A DNA stretch of 64,000 bases, from assembly GCA_000310025.1 (NCBI GenBank), contig FN648443.1, positions 35,047-99,046 on the forward strand, read 5' to 3'. The stretch's first letter is position 1. Every line of letters starts with the position of its first letter. Positions 36,779 to 49,051 of this stretch are shown one piece after another. Under the pieces are notes generated by a model. That model made no database searches and was not told the origin of the DNA. It saw only the letters and a program-made list of their open reading frames with translations. The DNA comes from Ectocarpus siliculosus. Taxonomy: Eukaryota > Sar > Phaeophyceae > Ectocarpales > Ectocarpaceae. The translations under genes were made by a program, and so were the position numbers.

Positions 36779-37065
36779 TCCACTTCCTGTCAGCTCCAGA
36801 GGCTGGCACACCACTAGAAGCCTTCTATGTGACCACCTCGCTAGTTGTCTCTGCGATACTCTCTCTCTGGCACGCTAAGACTCTGTGGACACAAGGCTTG
36901 AACAGAATGGTAACACATGCGACTCATCTCGACCGAGGGGGCCCCGCAGTACGCAATACGTTCCGGGTACCCCAATATAAACAGTATGGCAATTCGAGTT
37001 GTTTCACTAAACCTCGGTTTGTTTTGTCTACGCCTTTGTCTACGCCTTAAACAAACCTGCCCTTT
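36779..37065 (+). repeat. 287-bp LTR-like repeat, copy 2, just upstream of gene B
   Basis: Copy of 29486-29772 with the TATA-like box kept and AATAAA changed to ACTAAA. It ends 26 bases before the gene B ATG at 37092, so any transcription from its promoter would read straight into gene B. Confidence 0.7.
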
Positions 37066-37233
37066 CTTCACGACAAACCCATGAGAATAAAATGCGCCGG
37101 AATTTGCACGCCGATTCATCCGTGCAGCCTTGGCGCTCTTCAGACTGGGAGTCGGGTGCTGCTTCATCGTGCTCGGAACCTGCGCATTAGCTCGCTTCTA
37201 CCGGTTGAAGCAGATATTGGATATTCGCACGAG

Positions 37234-39147
37234 GTATGTAGGCTTGGCCTGTGTCGGAATAGGCGCCCCTAACCGGGACGGCTCTGTAGTCTCACTTCTT
37301 GAGAGTCACTACCCTTTTAGTATTCTCGTGCATCGAATAAAAAAGGAGCAGGCTCATGCATGCGAGAGACAAACTTCTCCATATACATACAAGGTGTCCC
37401 TCCGGAGTGGGGTAAAGAGAGCACCGCGGCAAGGGGTGATGCAAGTACATGCAAATTTGTAAACGCTACCAGCAGAGAAACGACAGCAGTAAATACGTAC
37501 GTATGCATGCATAGATAGCTTCGTATCAAAGGATTCGCGGCAGGTCGGCGCGAGCTCATAACATTTTCAACTTTTGGACGGTTTTCTGGATTTAGTTTGG
37601 TTGAAAGCCCGCAGCCGCGCGGATGGATTTGTATATGTGCATGCCGACCTCCCGACCTCTGGCTCTGCAGTCTGCACGGAGATGTGTGCACCGCTCTGCA
37701 TCTCTGCTGACACCGCCACGAGCTTTTTCGTCGATAATCTAATATACATGCCCCGACTTGCCGTGTAGAGTACCATCACCGGGCGTTGCGCTCCTTCTAC
37801 CGCCATAAGGCCCTGCTTCGACCATCGCAAGCGGAGTGCATTGTAGTCTCTCGTTGAGAGCACAGCAGCTCTTGCCCAAACCAACTTGTTGCCCCCCTGT
37901 CGGGGCCAGAAACTGGAATGGAATTAAATACGATTTGAATGTAGATTGTTCAAAATTATAAAATTATGGTCATAATTGCACAGGATCACAGGTACCACAA
38001 AATGTATGTGACAAATATGAATGGTTCCCGACTGGACACACAGCGTGGGGGGTCTTGGTTAATATAGAGAAGCCGTTCCCTGCTTGACGAAATTTCGGGT
38101 CCTGTACTGAGATAGCAATAGCTCGTGGTGCTGCTGCACCCCTCCGTACAATAAAGCGGTTACAGGACCGCAATATATCCTGCCCCCAAATAATGCGGTT
38201 GTTGCAGCTGTTTTCGGCGAGCAATACGGGTCATCGGTTCAAAGGTTACGGAGGCTCCGCTCGTGCTTACGGGCACGCCGGGTATGTGCAAAGCTCTTGT
38301 GCATCTTTCAGAGAGGACTTCTAGAACAGAAGGTTGTGTTTCATATTCTTTTTAGTGCGGCGCGTTTTGTTGGGATCTTTGCCCCGTTTCAGGGACCTTG
38401 ATTTGACTCGCTCGCACCGGCGTATTTTCCTTGATCAGAGCCGGCTAGCGCGGTCGACTATGTGACTACAGGCCCGATTCAGTTCTGTTTTCATTTTCGT
38501 TTTCAGTTCCGATAACTTTCACCGCCGAAAGATCGCCGGGGTGCCTCGCCACAATAACACACGTATCTAGAGACCAGCAGAGAGACACAAAAAGGTAGCC
38601 CACCCTAAAGCGTAATAGCAACGTGGCACACGCATATACCTGTCTTTTCTCTCTGACGTGGGGCAGATGCCCGTTCGAGAACCAATGAAATCCCTATTGG
38701 ACTACGCTGTAGGATCCAAACGGAAAGTACCACGGTGGGCACATGAGCACCCTTCAAACATGTGATCAATCCGGTCCCGCGTGCGCGAGAGAGAGCAGAG
38801 ACAAGCAGGCCAGAGCCGATGGGAGTAAGCGATATTACTGCCTGGGTGCTTGCTGGTGTTGTGAAAAGAGAGCCAAATCAACCCAGTCATGTAGAGGGTT
38901 TATCTAAGCTATGTCACACAAACGCACAGCAAAAGGCTGCAAATGAGACAAGACGCGTGGCCCCACCAAGATGAGCCTTTCAAGGCTGCTCTTGTTTGGC
39001 AACCTCGACGCTTTTTCGGGGACACCGACTGCTAGAGAGACTCCCGAGATATTTAGGGTTTTAGGACCTCCGAGGGACTTCAGCGGAATTGCGCGGAACC
39101 TCCAAAACGCGGGATCCCCCACTGCATCATATACGTACCACAAATAG
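37234..39147 (+). other. Intron 1 of gene B, crossing the duplication edge
   Basis: Runs from the GTATGT donor after exon 1 to the acceptor 'aaatag' before 39148. The left 1.77 kb is unique and the right 145 bases belong to duplication unit 2. No coding ORF is supported. Confidence 0.5.
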
Positions 39148-41028
39148 GTCTGCGTATCTGGTCATGGTCGGGGGCGTGGCCGGTATCCTGACGATGCTCG
39201 TCACCGTGAACGATGCCACCACCGTCATCTGGGACACCGGGTTCGACTGGTTCTGGACATCTCTGTTGCTCTTCTTCATCTCGCCCGCGCTGTTCGGGAG
39301 CTACATCTGCCGCGCGCTCCGCCTGGCCGTGGTTTTTCACCCAAGGGTGAAGCGTGCCCTGCCGTGGCTCGTCCCGGTACGAACGAGTCTTCCAAGTCGT
39401 TTGTGGTTTCTTTGTGCGGTGGCTTTGAGTCTTTTTGTGTGTTAGTTGTACGAGAACGTGTTGCGTGTTCTTCAAGAGCGTGTTTTTGGCATCTCATCTC
39501 TATTGCTTCCCTTCCAATGAGAAAACTGATACTCTGTGCAAGATAGTCTGCATTCGTCAGGGTCTATTCACTCGGTTAGCGTCGATAACAGATGCCCTCA
39601 ACCGTGATATTACTCTCTCTCTGTCTCACGACGTCCTGAGATCAGCACATGATTCGTACGCTTCGCTACACACTACCCCCCGTGTTGGCTCTTTTGGTAT
39701 GGAGCTGTGAAATTGCATTTTAGGGGGCATGGGGGTTGTTCATGCGGTGTATCCTGTGAGCGTGTTGGCTTCGATCCTACCGTAGTCCATACCGTTTAGG
39801 ATGTCCGCTGAACACTGTATTGTTGGAATGCCCTAAACAATGCAATTCTATGTTTCTGAACTACTCCATCTGGTACTTTTCCACCTGGGGTATGTAAGAA
39901 GACTGTACTCCAAGTGTGCCACACACGGATCGACCGACGTGTTCGCTGTGCGTGGCGCGCCTGCATTGTACGAGCGCGCAAGATCAAAGTCTCTAGCGGT
40001 ACTTGAAGTATGGCTGTGCCTGCCGAACGTCAAACGGTTGGTTAGCCGGGAATCCCCATCGACCCATGGCATGTCTAGCTTGGTACAGCAATCGCAAGGA
40101 TCGTGACCAGCTTCTGGTTCATCGTTGTAAAACGTAGCCTGGGCAGACGAGAACCCGGCATTTCGCTCCGTCCCGGTATTTTAGGGGTGCGAGGTCAGTG
40201 GTGTAACGACTACGACATGCCTTTGCATGAGTCCCTCCCCCCCCGCCCGATATTTCTGCTGTGGTCTATCCATGTACTCGCCGACGACAGGAGCGCAACT
40301 ACATGGTGGTGCTGCTGGTTTCCAGCGTGGGAATGTTGGCAATCCCCATCTATCACGAGCACACCTTGGGGGTTTGGTGAGACGGAGCACAATACGAAAC
40401 GAGAAAACAACCCCGGCCATGCTGCTGCACATGACGTTGCACACGTAGAGAGTGAGAACTCACTCCATGTTCGTACGCGGCTCCAGAGGTTCCTTGATGT
40501 GACGACGACGGCCTTCGTCGCTTGGTTTCTAGATGGGCACCACGAATCTCCTCTACAATGATTGTGCTGCAGTACGCCTACTCTCTGCCCATTGTGCCTT
40601 AGTGGGTGTTTCGGTACATGAGGTACAGCCCATCGCTCGTGCCTTGAATGGTTGTTGCCGGTTGTCTTCCCCACCGCGTTTGCCCCCGTTCCTTGCCCAG
40701 GGACGCAATTTCGAAGCAGACCACTATCCTGAAGATTGAGGCCCGTGTGCTGGCGGTGGCGCTGGCTTGCATTTACCCGTTCATCAGGAACGTTGACGAT
40801 CTCTTCAGCATCAGCACGGAGCTCATCATTGTCACTGCGACCATTGGGCTCATCACAAGTGAGGCCCACGGAAGCCGATGTGGACAGCCTCGTCCACACA
40901 GTAGCACCCCCCGTGTATTTTTGCTATTCCTAACCCGAAGTGCAAGTGTGGTTCGTTAATAGCACCAGTTCCGTCTCCTTGTCATCCTTGTTGTCGAGAC
41001 CTAGCCTTACAGCACGGCGCGATTCTCA

Positions 41029-41099
41029 GATATTAGATCAAATGAGACCATCTGACCAGTCAACGTTGACTGGTCAGATGGTCAAATTTTATCTAATAA
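41029..41099. repeat. Hairpin terminus of the MITE family in unit 2
   Basis: About 60 nt forming an almost perfect hairpin around 'gaccagtcaacgttgactgg', flanked by TTAGATCAAAT and its inverse. It is the counterpart of 2037-2098. The rest of the element is truncated at about 41238, where unit 2 jumps to sequence matching unit 1 at 3676. Confidence 0.7.
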
Positions 41100-42222
41100 A
41101 AGATATGCTCAGAGCTCGTTAGCACCCGGCTGGGACACATGGGATTGGTGAGTGAGTAGGGATCTTCGGGGCTGGACCCCTCGCCAGACGCTGATCGGTA
41201 CATAAATGGTGATTATTTTTGTAAGTGGACCACTGGGATAGCGTGACTGCGCGGCACGCGCTAACGCGAAAGTCGTGGTATCGTGACCTCTTGCTCTTGG
41301 ACGCCTGAGTGTCCGTACGGCGTATGCATAGTGCACGGCGAATTTTGCAAACACGTACCAACAGTGACTTCATCAAGCGTTGTCCCCAACTTCCAAAATG
41401 CGCAGCATCGTTGCCCCGCTGCGACGCCTAGCGTCGGATCCTTTCGCAGCAACCAGGCGCAACTACGCCAATCGGGTACTGCCTGACCACACGGAACCCC
41501 ACAGGTAAGCGACCGCGCAAGAAGGGCAGGAGATTACAATAGTGATGGCAAGAGAGCAGGCAGGCACGGACGCACAGCACCCTGCGCCACTGAGGTTTTG
41601 CGGCGGCGTTATAGTCGTGGGTCTAAAGGCGCTACGTAGGTCTGTGGGTACAGCCGGCCGGCGTTTTGTCGGTGGTTCTCCGTTGTGGCTGTTGAGTTCT
41701 GGTGTTTTGGGATATCACAGATTTGCTGTTCTCGTTCTGGCGTGTAATCCCCTTCATCGTTCGCGGCTTTTGGACAATACTCATAGCTCAAGGTTTGATA
41801 ACCCCCCACCCGCGTATCAGTACGTAGGTAGGTTACAGTTGTTGCGTTTGTCAAGGCAAGGGAGAGTCGAACCCTAGATCGAGGAGGGTTATTCTACGAG
41901 GACACGTGGGGTCTACATTCGGAATTGGTGGTAGGGGAGGTAGAGGGGTGATGTGGTAGCCTGTCCACGCCGTCGTTGGGGGACAGACAGATGGAGGCTG
42001 CGATCGTCTGACGGATACGCAAGAGGTCGGGTCATCATCAATGTTCTTCTTCGGCAGCACAAGCTTGTAGCGCGTTTCCGAAGGTATCTGCGCCTCTCGG
42101 TCGTTCGAGTAGGTGCAGTTGCAGTTTTCCGCCTCCAAAGAAAAGCGTGGACATTACCAATCCATTCACACAGACACTCAAGCGTATGAGCGCATCCCCT
42201 TCCCCCTTCATGAATTCGCTAG

Positions 42223-42762
42223 CAGCACGGCGAGAAGAGCGTCGGGGTTTTCGTCAGGATTGGACTGCGACTCGTCAATGATGTGTAGCGAAAGCGAAGA
42301 TGAAACCACGCTCGAGGAAGGGAAGCTTGGAGAGGCCCCAGCCAAGGGCATAACAACAACAGAACGGCGAAGCGGTAGCGCTGGCTATGTCGCCGCCTCG
42401 GCCGCCATCGGCAGGGGTGTGATAACCACATCCAGCGCCGACGCCACCGGTGCTGTTGCTCCCCGCACGTGGACCGACCGGGAACCAACAAATTCCTCCG
42501 TCGTGACGACTGCAACATGGTTCGTATCCAACGACAACAGCATCGGAGGCAACAGACTTGATGCTGTCCGGAGGGGGCAAACGGAGAGAGGTGACGACCG
42601 CGGCCGCGATGGCGGTCGTCGAAGTCGCTCGCATAAGCAGGACATAGACTTGTGGGACTTCGAGCGGATTGTGAGGACACCCCTGCTGGCCGTCGCGTTC
42701 GAGGACTATTCCAAGAGGGCGCTTTGCCACGAGTCATTCCTCTTTCTGAGCGAGGTTTCTCG
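42223..42762 (+). CDS. Gene B exon 9: linker and start of RGS domain
   Basis: 540 nt, the same length and borders as gene A exon 9, entered after 'gctag' and ended before GTGAGT. It encodes the acidic linker and then DFERIVRTPLLAVAFEDYSK. Only a few substitutions from gene A are visible (for example Gly to Ser and Ala to Val in the linker), with no frame break. Confidence 0.8.
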
Positions 42763-45649
42763 GTGAGTAAAGTCGGGGGGGCGGGGGGCGGGGGGGGAGA
42801 GATGGACATAGAAATAAAGACAATAAGGATGGTGTGGTGGGAGTTATAGTGTTCTGATGCCGTGCGCATGTTGGTTCCCTCATCTTGTTTGTAGCCTTGC
42901 TTTCGGACACTATCGTGTGCATTGGACGTCTTGGTACGCTGCGGCCAGCGAACGATATCACCAGTCCTGCTGTGTGATACGAAAGTTTTCCGGGCACCCC
43001 GCGGACCCTTGCGTTTCGAAGGCGTTTCGGTGTCTTCTTCGAGTGTTCCCAGCGGTCTGCGCGGTCGTGAATGCCTTCGTAATCGGCTTGAGTCACTATA
43101 TGAAACCCGTTTAGGTCGCTGCGGAGTTCTCTTCCACGCCTAACGCTTCATGCCCAGGAATGTTGTCCCTGCATGCCGAGAAGATGTGGATGAGCATTCT
43201 CTTGAAACCGCGGTCGCGAGAGTAGAGTTTATTCGGGGGAAGATTGGAGCGGCCGTTCCGACTATGCTACTGGGGTGTGGTCCTGTTCAGCGGGCTGCGT
43301 ACTGTACTGAGCTCTGCGTACTGTATTCAGCTCTGCGTACTCAGCTCTGTATCATGGTGGTTGCCTGCATCACTTTCCTGCCGCTGAGATCAGAACGGGC
43401 TGTTTGAAAGCGTGTGAAGGGGCAAAACGTATTTCGTCGTGATGAAACGGCGAAGCCCTCCTCACCGGCAGAAGGCCCGTCTCACCGGCATGCGGCCCGG
43501 CTGCGCGCTGAGGGACACTTCTTTGTAGCCGCCTTGCCATCGCTTCCCCGTCACGCTATTTACCTCGTGTGGACAGACGCATGCTAAGCGCGACGCGGGA
43601 TCGAGCGCATGTCCTGGTTCTGTATAGAGGCTTGTGCTTTTCAAGCATCAGGCTCATGGAACACCTGCTTTGTCGATATTTTTCTTGTTGCGTACAACTC
43701 CGCAAGAAGGTTCTCCGAAAAATCTCCTTTCGCCTGCTGATATATTGTCATCTTTGTCAGCGTTGTTGGTAGTTTTCCATATTGGAGCCAACGAAAACAC
43801 GGCATCGAGCTATTTCTACAACCAAGTCTACTTTGAGGGAAAATTCGACCCCGACGTACAATGTACTCTCGGTCAATCGACGCCCGAAACCCTGTTTCTC
43901 TCTTTTCTCGCGTCAGGTATCAGAACGGCGACTATGCCACGACGAAAAGAGCATCTTCGGGGTCATCATTTCCGACTCAGTTCGGCACGTTCTGCTACAT
44001 CACGGACACCTTCATCAAGGCCGGCTCACACGAGGAAGTAAACATTAGGTGAGCTGCAACAGGGAAGACGAGCACGACTCAAAACACGTTGACGTGGATG
44101 TTTGTATTCGTGTTTGCGAACGCCACCAAACCTTCATCTGGTCGGACGTGATGCTATTGTCGCGGCGGCGATTGCATTCAAGCCAGTTCGGAAACGGCGT
44201 CTATTTTCAGGGGGTTATAGGCTGGGTGCGAATTGGTCCAGCACACCATGCGGTGTAGTGCTCTGTTATGAGCTAGGTACAATAATTTGATCTTCCGCGT
44301 TAACCAACATGAACGTGAAGCGAAGGGCCACGCCAGCTCAAGATCCGGTCACAAACCTCATATTAGTTCGACATGGGCACAACGTTTTTTTTCCAGGCTG
44401 TCTTTGAGACGCCATCATTTCCTAAACATCTACCCGAACGATGTTCCGGGTGGTTCATATCTTGGAGCTCCTTTACCGAATTCCCCCTGCTGGCTGTTCT
44501 GCTGCCTGACTTCGTGACAGAGGCCCCCGTTCGGTGCTTCCATGCTTTCCCCGTTGTTTTGTCGTACTTCAGCGACAAGGAAAGAAAGCTTATCCTCGCG
44601 TTGTACCACAAGGGCGAAGAGCTCTTCGAGGACGTCAACGTCGAGGAGAGAAGGTAAACGGGAAAGAGACATGACAGGAGAAAGCGCGTGTTGACACAGT
44701 TTTTATCGTTTCCGACGCTTGTACATACTCGCGTGCTTTTCCTTGGTCGTGAAAGAAAATTGGTATGTCATTATCGATCTCATTAGCGCTATCTCACTTT
44801 CCCGGACATTTCGAGTTAAAGAGAGTGTTTTTCGAGCATCAAACCACGTTCATGTTTTCCGGCAAAAATTTCTTGTTCTCCAGCACTGGGACCCACTCGC
44901 AAGCACTTGGATGGTGCGTGTGAAGGAGATTCTGTTGGATATGGTGGCGCCGCCGATCCCCTCCACCCAGGGTTAACGTAGGTCCGTGTGCTCGTTTTGA
45001 CAGGGGTGGGTGTAACGACCATGTCCAGGCAAGGCGGCAGAGCTGAAACACCCCACCTCCCCCGTTAACCACAGCCTAAACCCCTCAAAATGACGGCTTT
45101 TCAGGATGATTTTCAGACGAGCGTATCTGGCGGTGAAGCGTATGCTGGAAGCCAATCTCCTCCTCCGCTTTCTGAACACGGACCGCTTCAAGAGCTTGGA
45201 GATGCAGAAGGAGAACACCCAGGTTATGGTGGACTCCCCGCCCCAGGCGCGAGTAGTAGTTTCTTAGGCGTGATCTTTATATCTAGACGAGCTCAATGAT
45301 TACGCGGGCTGGATTCCTTTGCGGGTTAGGATGGCACGGTAGGTTTGTCGGAGTACGGTTACTTTTTGCAGATGTGGGGACAAATTCAAGCGGAACGCAC
45401 TTCGAGCGGACCAGTATCACCGCCGAAAATATTTTCGTGAAGCGTGAAAAGGCAGGGGGTGGCGAGTGGGTTTTCCAGCTTGCGGGTAGATTGATGCGAG
45501 GGGATTGAATAGTTGATATTGACGCCATCCTCCCAGGCCTTCCTTCAGACGCCCGGGTCAACGCCAATCGACAGTGCAATAAACCACTCACATTGTCGGG
45601 TGTGTGTGCTGAGGACTTGGTTGATTTTAAGAGAGGCCGCGCGAGAGAG

Positions 45650-45656
45650 AGGGGGG

Positions 45657-45720
<64 letters not shown>

Positions 45721-45725
45721 GGGGG
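45650..45725. repeat. GA microsatellite and poly-G next to a gap
   Basis: Unit-2 counterpart of 8066-8132; the run ends in 15 G and then the N gap. Confidence 0.9.
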
Positions 45726-45825
45726 NNNNNNNNNNNNNNNNNNNNNNNNNNNNNNNNNNNNNNNNNNNNNNNNNNNNNNNNNNNNNNNNNNNNNNNNNNN
45801 NNNNNNNNNNNNNNNNNNNNNNNNN
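45726..45825. other. Assembly gap of 100 N
   Basis: Placeholder gap following poly-G, at the same site as the unit-1 gap. Confidence 0.95.
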
Positions 45826-48502
45826 CTAGCGACGCTCCTTGAAGCTGGACTGAAGGGCCAGCAGGACTTTGTTGTACTCCAACTTGGACGCGTGTTGTTC
45901 GGGTGGAGGTAATTGGTTCGACGTCCTCCGCAGTTCGTGATGCGTGTGTGGCGGAGCTGCTTCAGGCTGAGCGGATTTCCAGAAACTCGTAACGTTCCAA
46001 GTGGTACCAGCGCGGGCGGGAGAGCTTCGTTGGTTGTACTATTCTAGCCAAAGCAGGACATTCGTTTTCACGCAGGTGGGAACACAGGGACGGGTTATTT
46101 ACAGGGACACTCAGATGTAGCGGGGCTGTTCGGTTTTTCTCACGCTACCACGACCGTGCGGTGCGTGTTTGGATTCGGTTGTAGTGCGGTGCGCTTTTGC
46201 GAGAGGGTGCGTTGCGGTGTGGTGCTGTGCGGTTGTTTTCATGTTACAGCGCGGTGTGGTGCGATTTTTTCACCTCGGAAAGTGACGGTGCGGTGCCCTA
46301 CGGTCCAAGCATCACCGCACTTCTCAAGAACACGACACCGAGATTGTTGCTGTTTTTTTGGCACTGGCTAGGTAGTCTGCGGAGCGGGAGCAGCGGGCCG
46401 ACAACTGTAGACTTGGAGTGAAACGCGAGGTGGCGGTAGGGAGTTCGCTGAATCGCGTGTGTGAACGTAAGTGCGCTGGGGGGGAGACGGGTTCAAAATG
46501 TGTTTGGGTTGGACGACTACGAACATGTTATTTAGAGGTGGACTTGCGGGGGATTGGCCACGACAAGGCCGAGAGTTTGACAACCAGCAAGTAGGCTATT
46601 CACCTCGCCGCTACAAGCTCATGGTGAGCCAACACGTTTATCGATAGAGACAGGGCATGTATTTTCATGAAGATGGACAAATTCAGGAGGTTGTGTCCGG
46701 CAGGGTCGGCATTGGGTATTGTGCGGGGCGGAAGCAGCAGGCCTTCTGCGGTAGACCTGGAGTGAACGCGTCACGCGACAAAAGAGGATCTCGACTTCAA
46801 ACACACTGAGCACCGGCTTCTAATTGACAACATATCACTGCGGACTTACGTTTGGGTTGAACGGTTGCGAAAATGGAAACAATGGTTGGAGGTGGAGCTG
46901 CGGGGTCGACCATAACAAGGCAGCATGTCACACAAGCAGGCATATAGTAGCGTTTTTGGTGGAGGAATTTCCGAGATCTTTCCTGGGGCTGGCTTGCGAC
47001 GAGAGACTCGACCAACCCAGATATTTTTGTTGATCGCTGTCTGTCCCTCAGTGGTAACCGTTTGACATGCCGGAGTGAGAGGTAAAGACAGTCGGATACG
47101 GGGGGAAGAAAACGCGGATGATGCGGATAATGGGAGCGGACGATGAACATGAGGTCGCGCCGCCTGGTCGCGTTTGTCGCCTGGTCGCGTCAACAGGCAT
47201 TGCTTGCTGTTCGTCATCACTCATGGTAGATGGTAAACGAGTGCTCGGCTGGGGAATTCACGGGTGCAGCCTGTGTATGTTTTCAGCAGCTGCTTCACGG
47301 TAGCTTTGGAAACGGTTTCGCTGCTGCTGCCGCATGTTCGCAAATCGCCATTCGAATACGGGCAAGAAGGTCGAGTTGTGTATATTCCGTGTATTTGTGA
47401 TGTTCTATTTTCATATGCACAGCATCCAACACTTCGTTCGGTTCATTTCTTGCATTGTAGTTCACTTGTTTGGGTGTTTTGATGCATTTTCCTAGTGTCG
47501 TATTTTTGTTTGCCACATCCGCGTCGCCTGAATGCGGTTCGAAGTATGTGGTTTTAGCCCTCAATACCCTGACGTTAATGTTGTAAATCCCGGCGTAAGC
47601 GAGCTTTTCTTTCAAAGTGAGTTTTTCTCTCGCTCCGCTCCTGGTCTAGTGGATAGCGCTAGTTCGTGTGTACACAGAGGGAAGAGAGTGCTGAACTCTT
47701 CTCACATAAAAAATCGAAGGCAAAGTACCGCAGGAGTGGAGGGTAGAGAGGGGCTCTTCTCTTCTGTGTGACCACGGGTTGGAGTAAACGGCACTAGTGC
47801 TGTGAGCACTGATTTGAAGTGAAGACGAAAAAAAAAAAACAAAAACAATGTTGCAAATCGCTGGCCGCTGACGGAAAGAGAAATACTGGTGTTTGTTTGT
47901 GCTGTTCTTCGGATTTGGCGAGGTGCACATGACTACAATGTATCGCCCCTGAAAAATATCGGCAGTAGAGTACGCTCAATAGGGTTGTCTCTGCTTCGGG
48001 AGTTGTTACCTACCTTGACGGCCTCGGCGGGTTTAGAAGTGGTGTGCTTTGCCTCCCACATTTAAAACGTACATGTAGAACTTCAAGGTCTCATAAAAGC
48101 CTTTGCTGCCCAGTCACTCTCACGTGACCACTTGTCTCACCGACCACGACCAAACGCGGTTTGTATGCACGATCAACCACCCCCTCAGACACCGCGACAA
48201 GACCCGGGGCTCTGGGCGCCTTGTCCGCCGCCTACTGTGTTTCATTTCACGGGTAGGCCGCGAGTATGGCTGTGACTTCGGGAGAACGCGAGCAGAGGCC
48301 AGCCTGTAGGCTAGCTGTGTTCCAATCCACCGCTACACCACGATCACCACTTCTTCCTCTTCTCGCGCGCGGAATCCTTTTCGTCCTCATTCTTCCCTGA
48401 ACACTCCACCCAGATATTGTTGGTCTGTGCCTCACTCGTGATGTGGCTGCCGAACGTCGAGCCGAATGACTCGTTTCCGGCAACACCCATTCAGATGCCC
48501 GG

Positions 48503-48823
48503 TGAAAGGTAAACTACGCTGGGGTGCAGCAAGCCCATGGTGGGCATTACTTGGGGCACTAGGTAGTCAGCCGTGATAGGCCGAGAGAGAGAGGTTGAGG
48601 TGGCGTTGGAGTAAGCGTTGGAGAAGGAAACTTGATTGGAGAGAGCGACGGCGGTAGCGGTGGAGAGAGAGGAAGTGAGCTGCACGCACGCAAGCCTCAT
48701 CACATCCGCCACGCCAAAAGGGTCCCCGTGACTGCACCGGTGGTACCCCACAACACACGAAATTCCCAACACGTATCCCCCTGGGATCCTCACGACCAGA
48801 TACTGCTGCGAGTATATCTAACA
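48503..48823 (-). repeat. 3' LTR of the copia element
   Basis: 321 bp with TG/CA ends. I count about 10 differences by eye from the other LTR, roughly 3%. The left flank is unit-2 sequence matching unit 1 at 11049. Confidence 0.9.
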
Positions 48824-49051
48824 TCCCCCCTGCTCGCAACAGTTTCTCACTGAAAAAACTTCGCTAACATCTGATATCTCAACCAAAAGACGTCGTTTCC
48901 AGAATGTAATATATATGCGATCAAGATCATGCCAAAATATAAGAGAGAAAACCAATTCAAAGAAACGCATATGCTGCATCGCGCGTAACGAATCCTTGGC
49001 GCGGAAAACGAAACAAAACCAAAATAAACTCATCAGACACACAATGAACAC

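Larger units (their letters stand above)
37092..45267 (+). pseudogene. Gene B: 7TM-RGS copy with frameshifted exon 1 and missing exons 6-7
   Basis: Close copy of gene A. Exons: 37092-37233 (first helix, GCCFIVLGTCALARFYRLKQ), 39148-39376, 40291-40376, 40720-40858, 41406-41504, 42223-42762 (linker and RGS start), 43917-44048, 44573-44653, 44904-44976 and 45105-45267. Exon 1 is 142 nt against 143 nt in gene D, so the ATG at 37092 is one base out of frame with the helix. Sequence matching gene A 2240-3675, which holds exons 6 and 7, is absent. Exon 12 reads into TAA at 44974-44976, as in A. The RGS exons are otherwise open. A 287-bp LTR-like repeat ends 26 bases before the ATG and may have replaced the original promoter. 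Confidence 0.75.
45268..48502. other. Intergenic 3' flank of gene B
   Basis: Counterpart of 7679-11049 with small indels, a GA/G tract ending in an N gap and no visible MITE. Short ORFs are not conserved in length with unit 1. Nothing coding is supported. It ends at the copia LTR at 48503. Confidence 0.6.
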
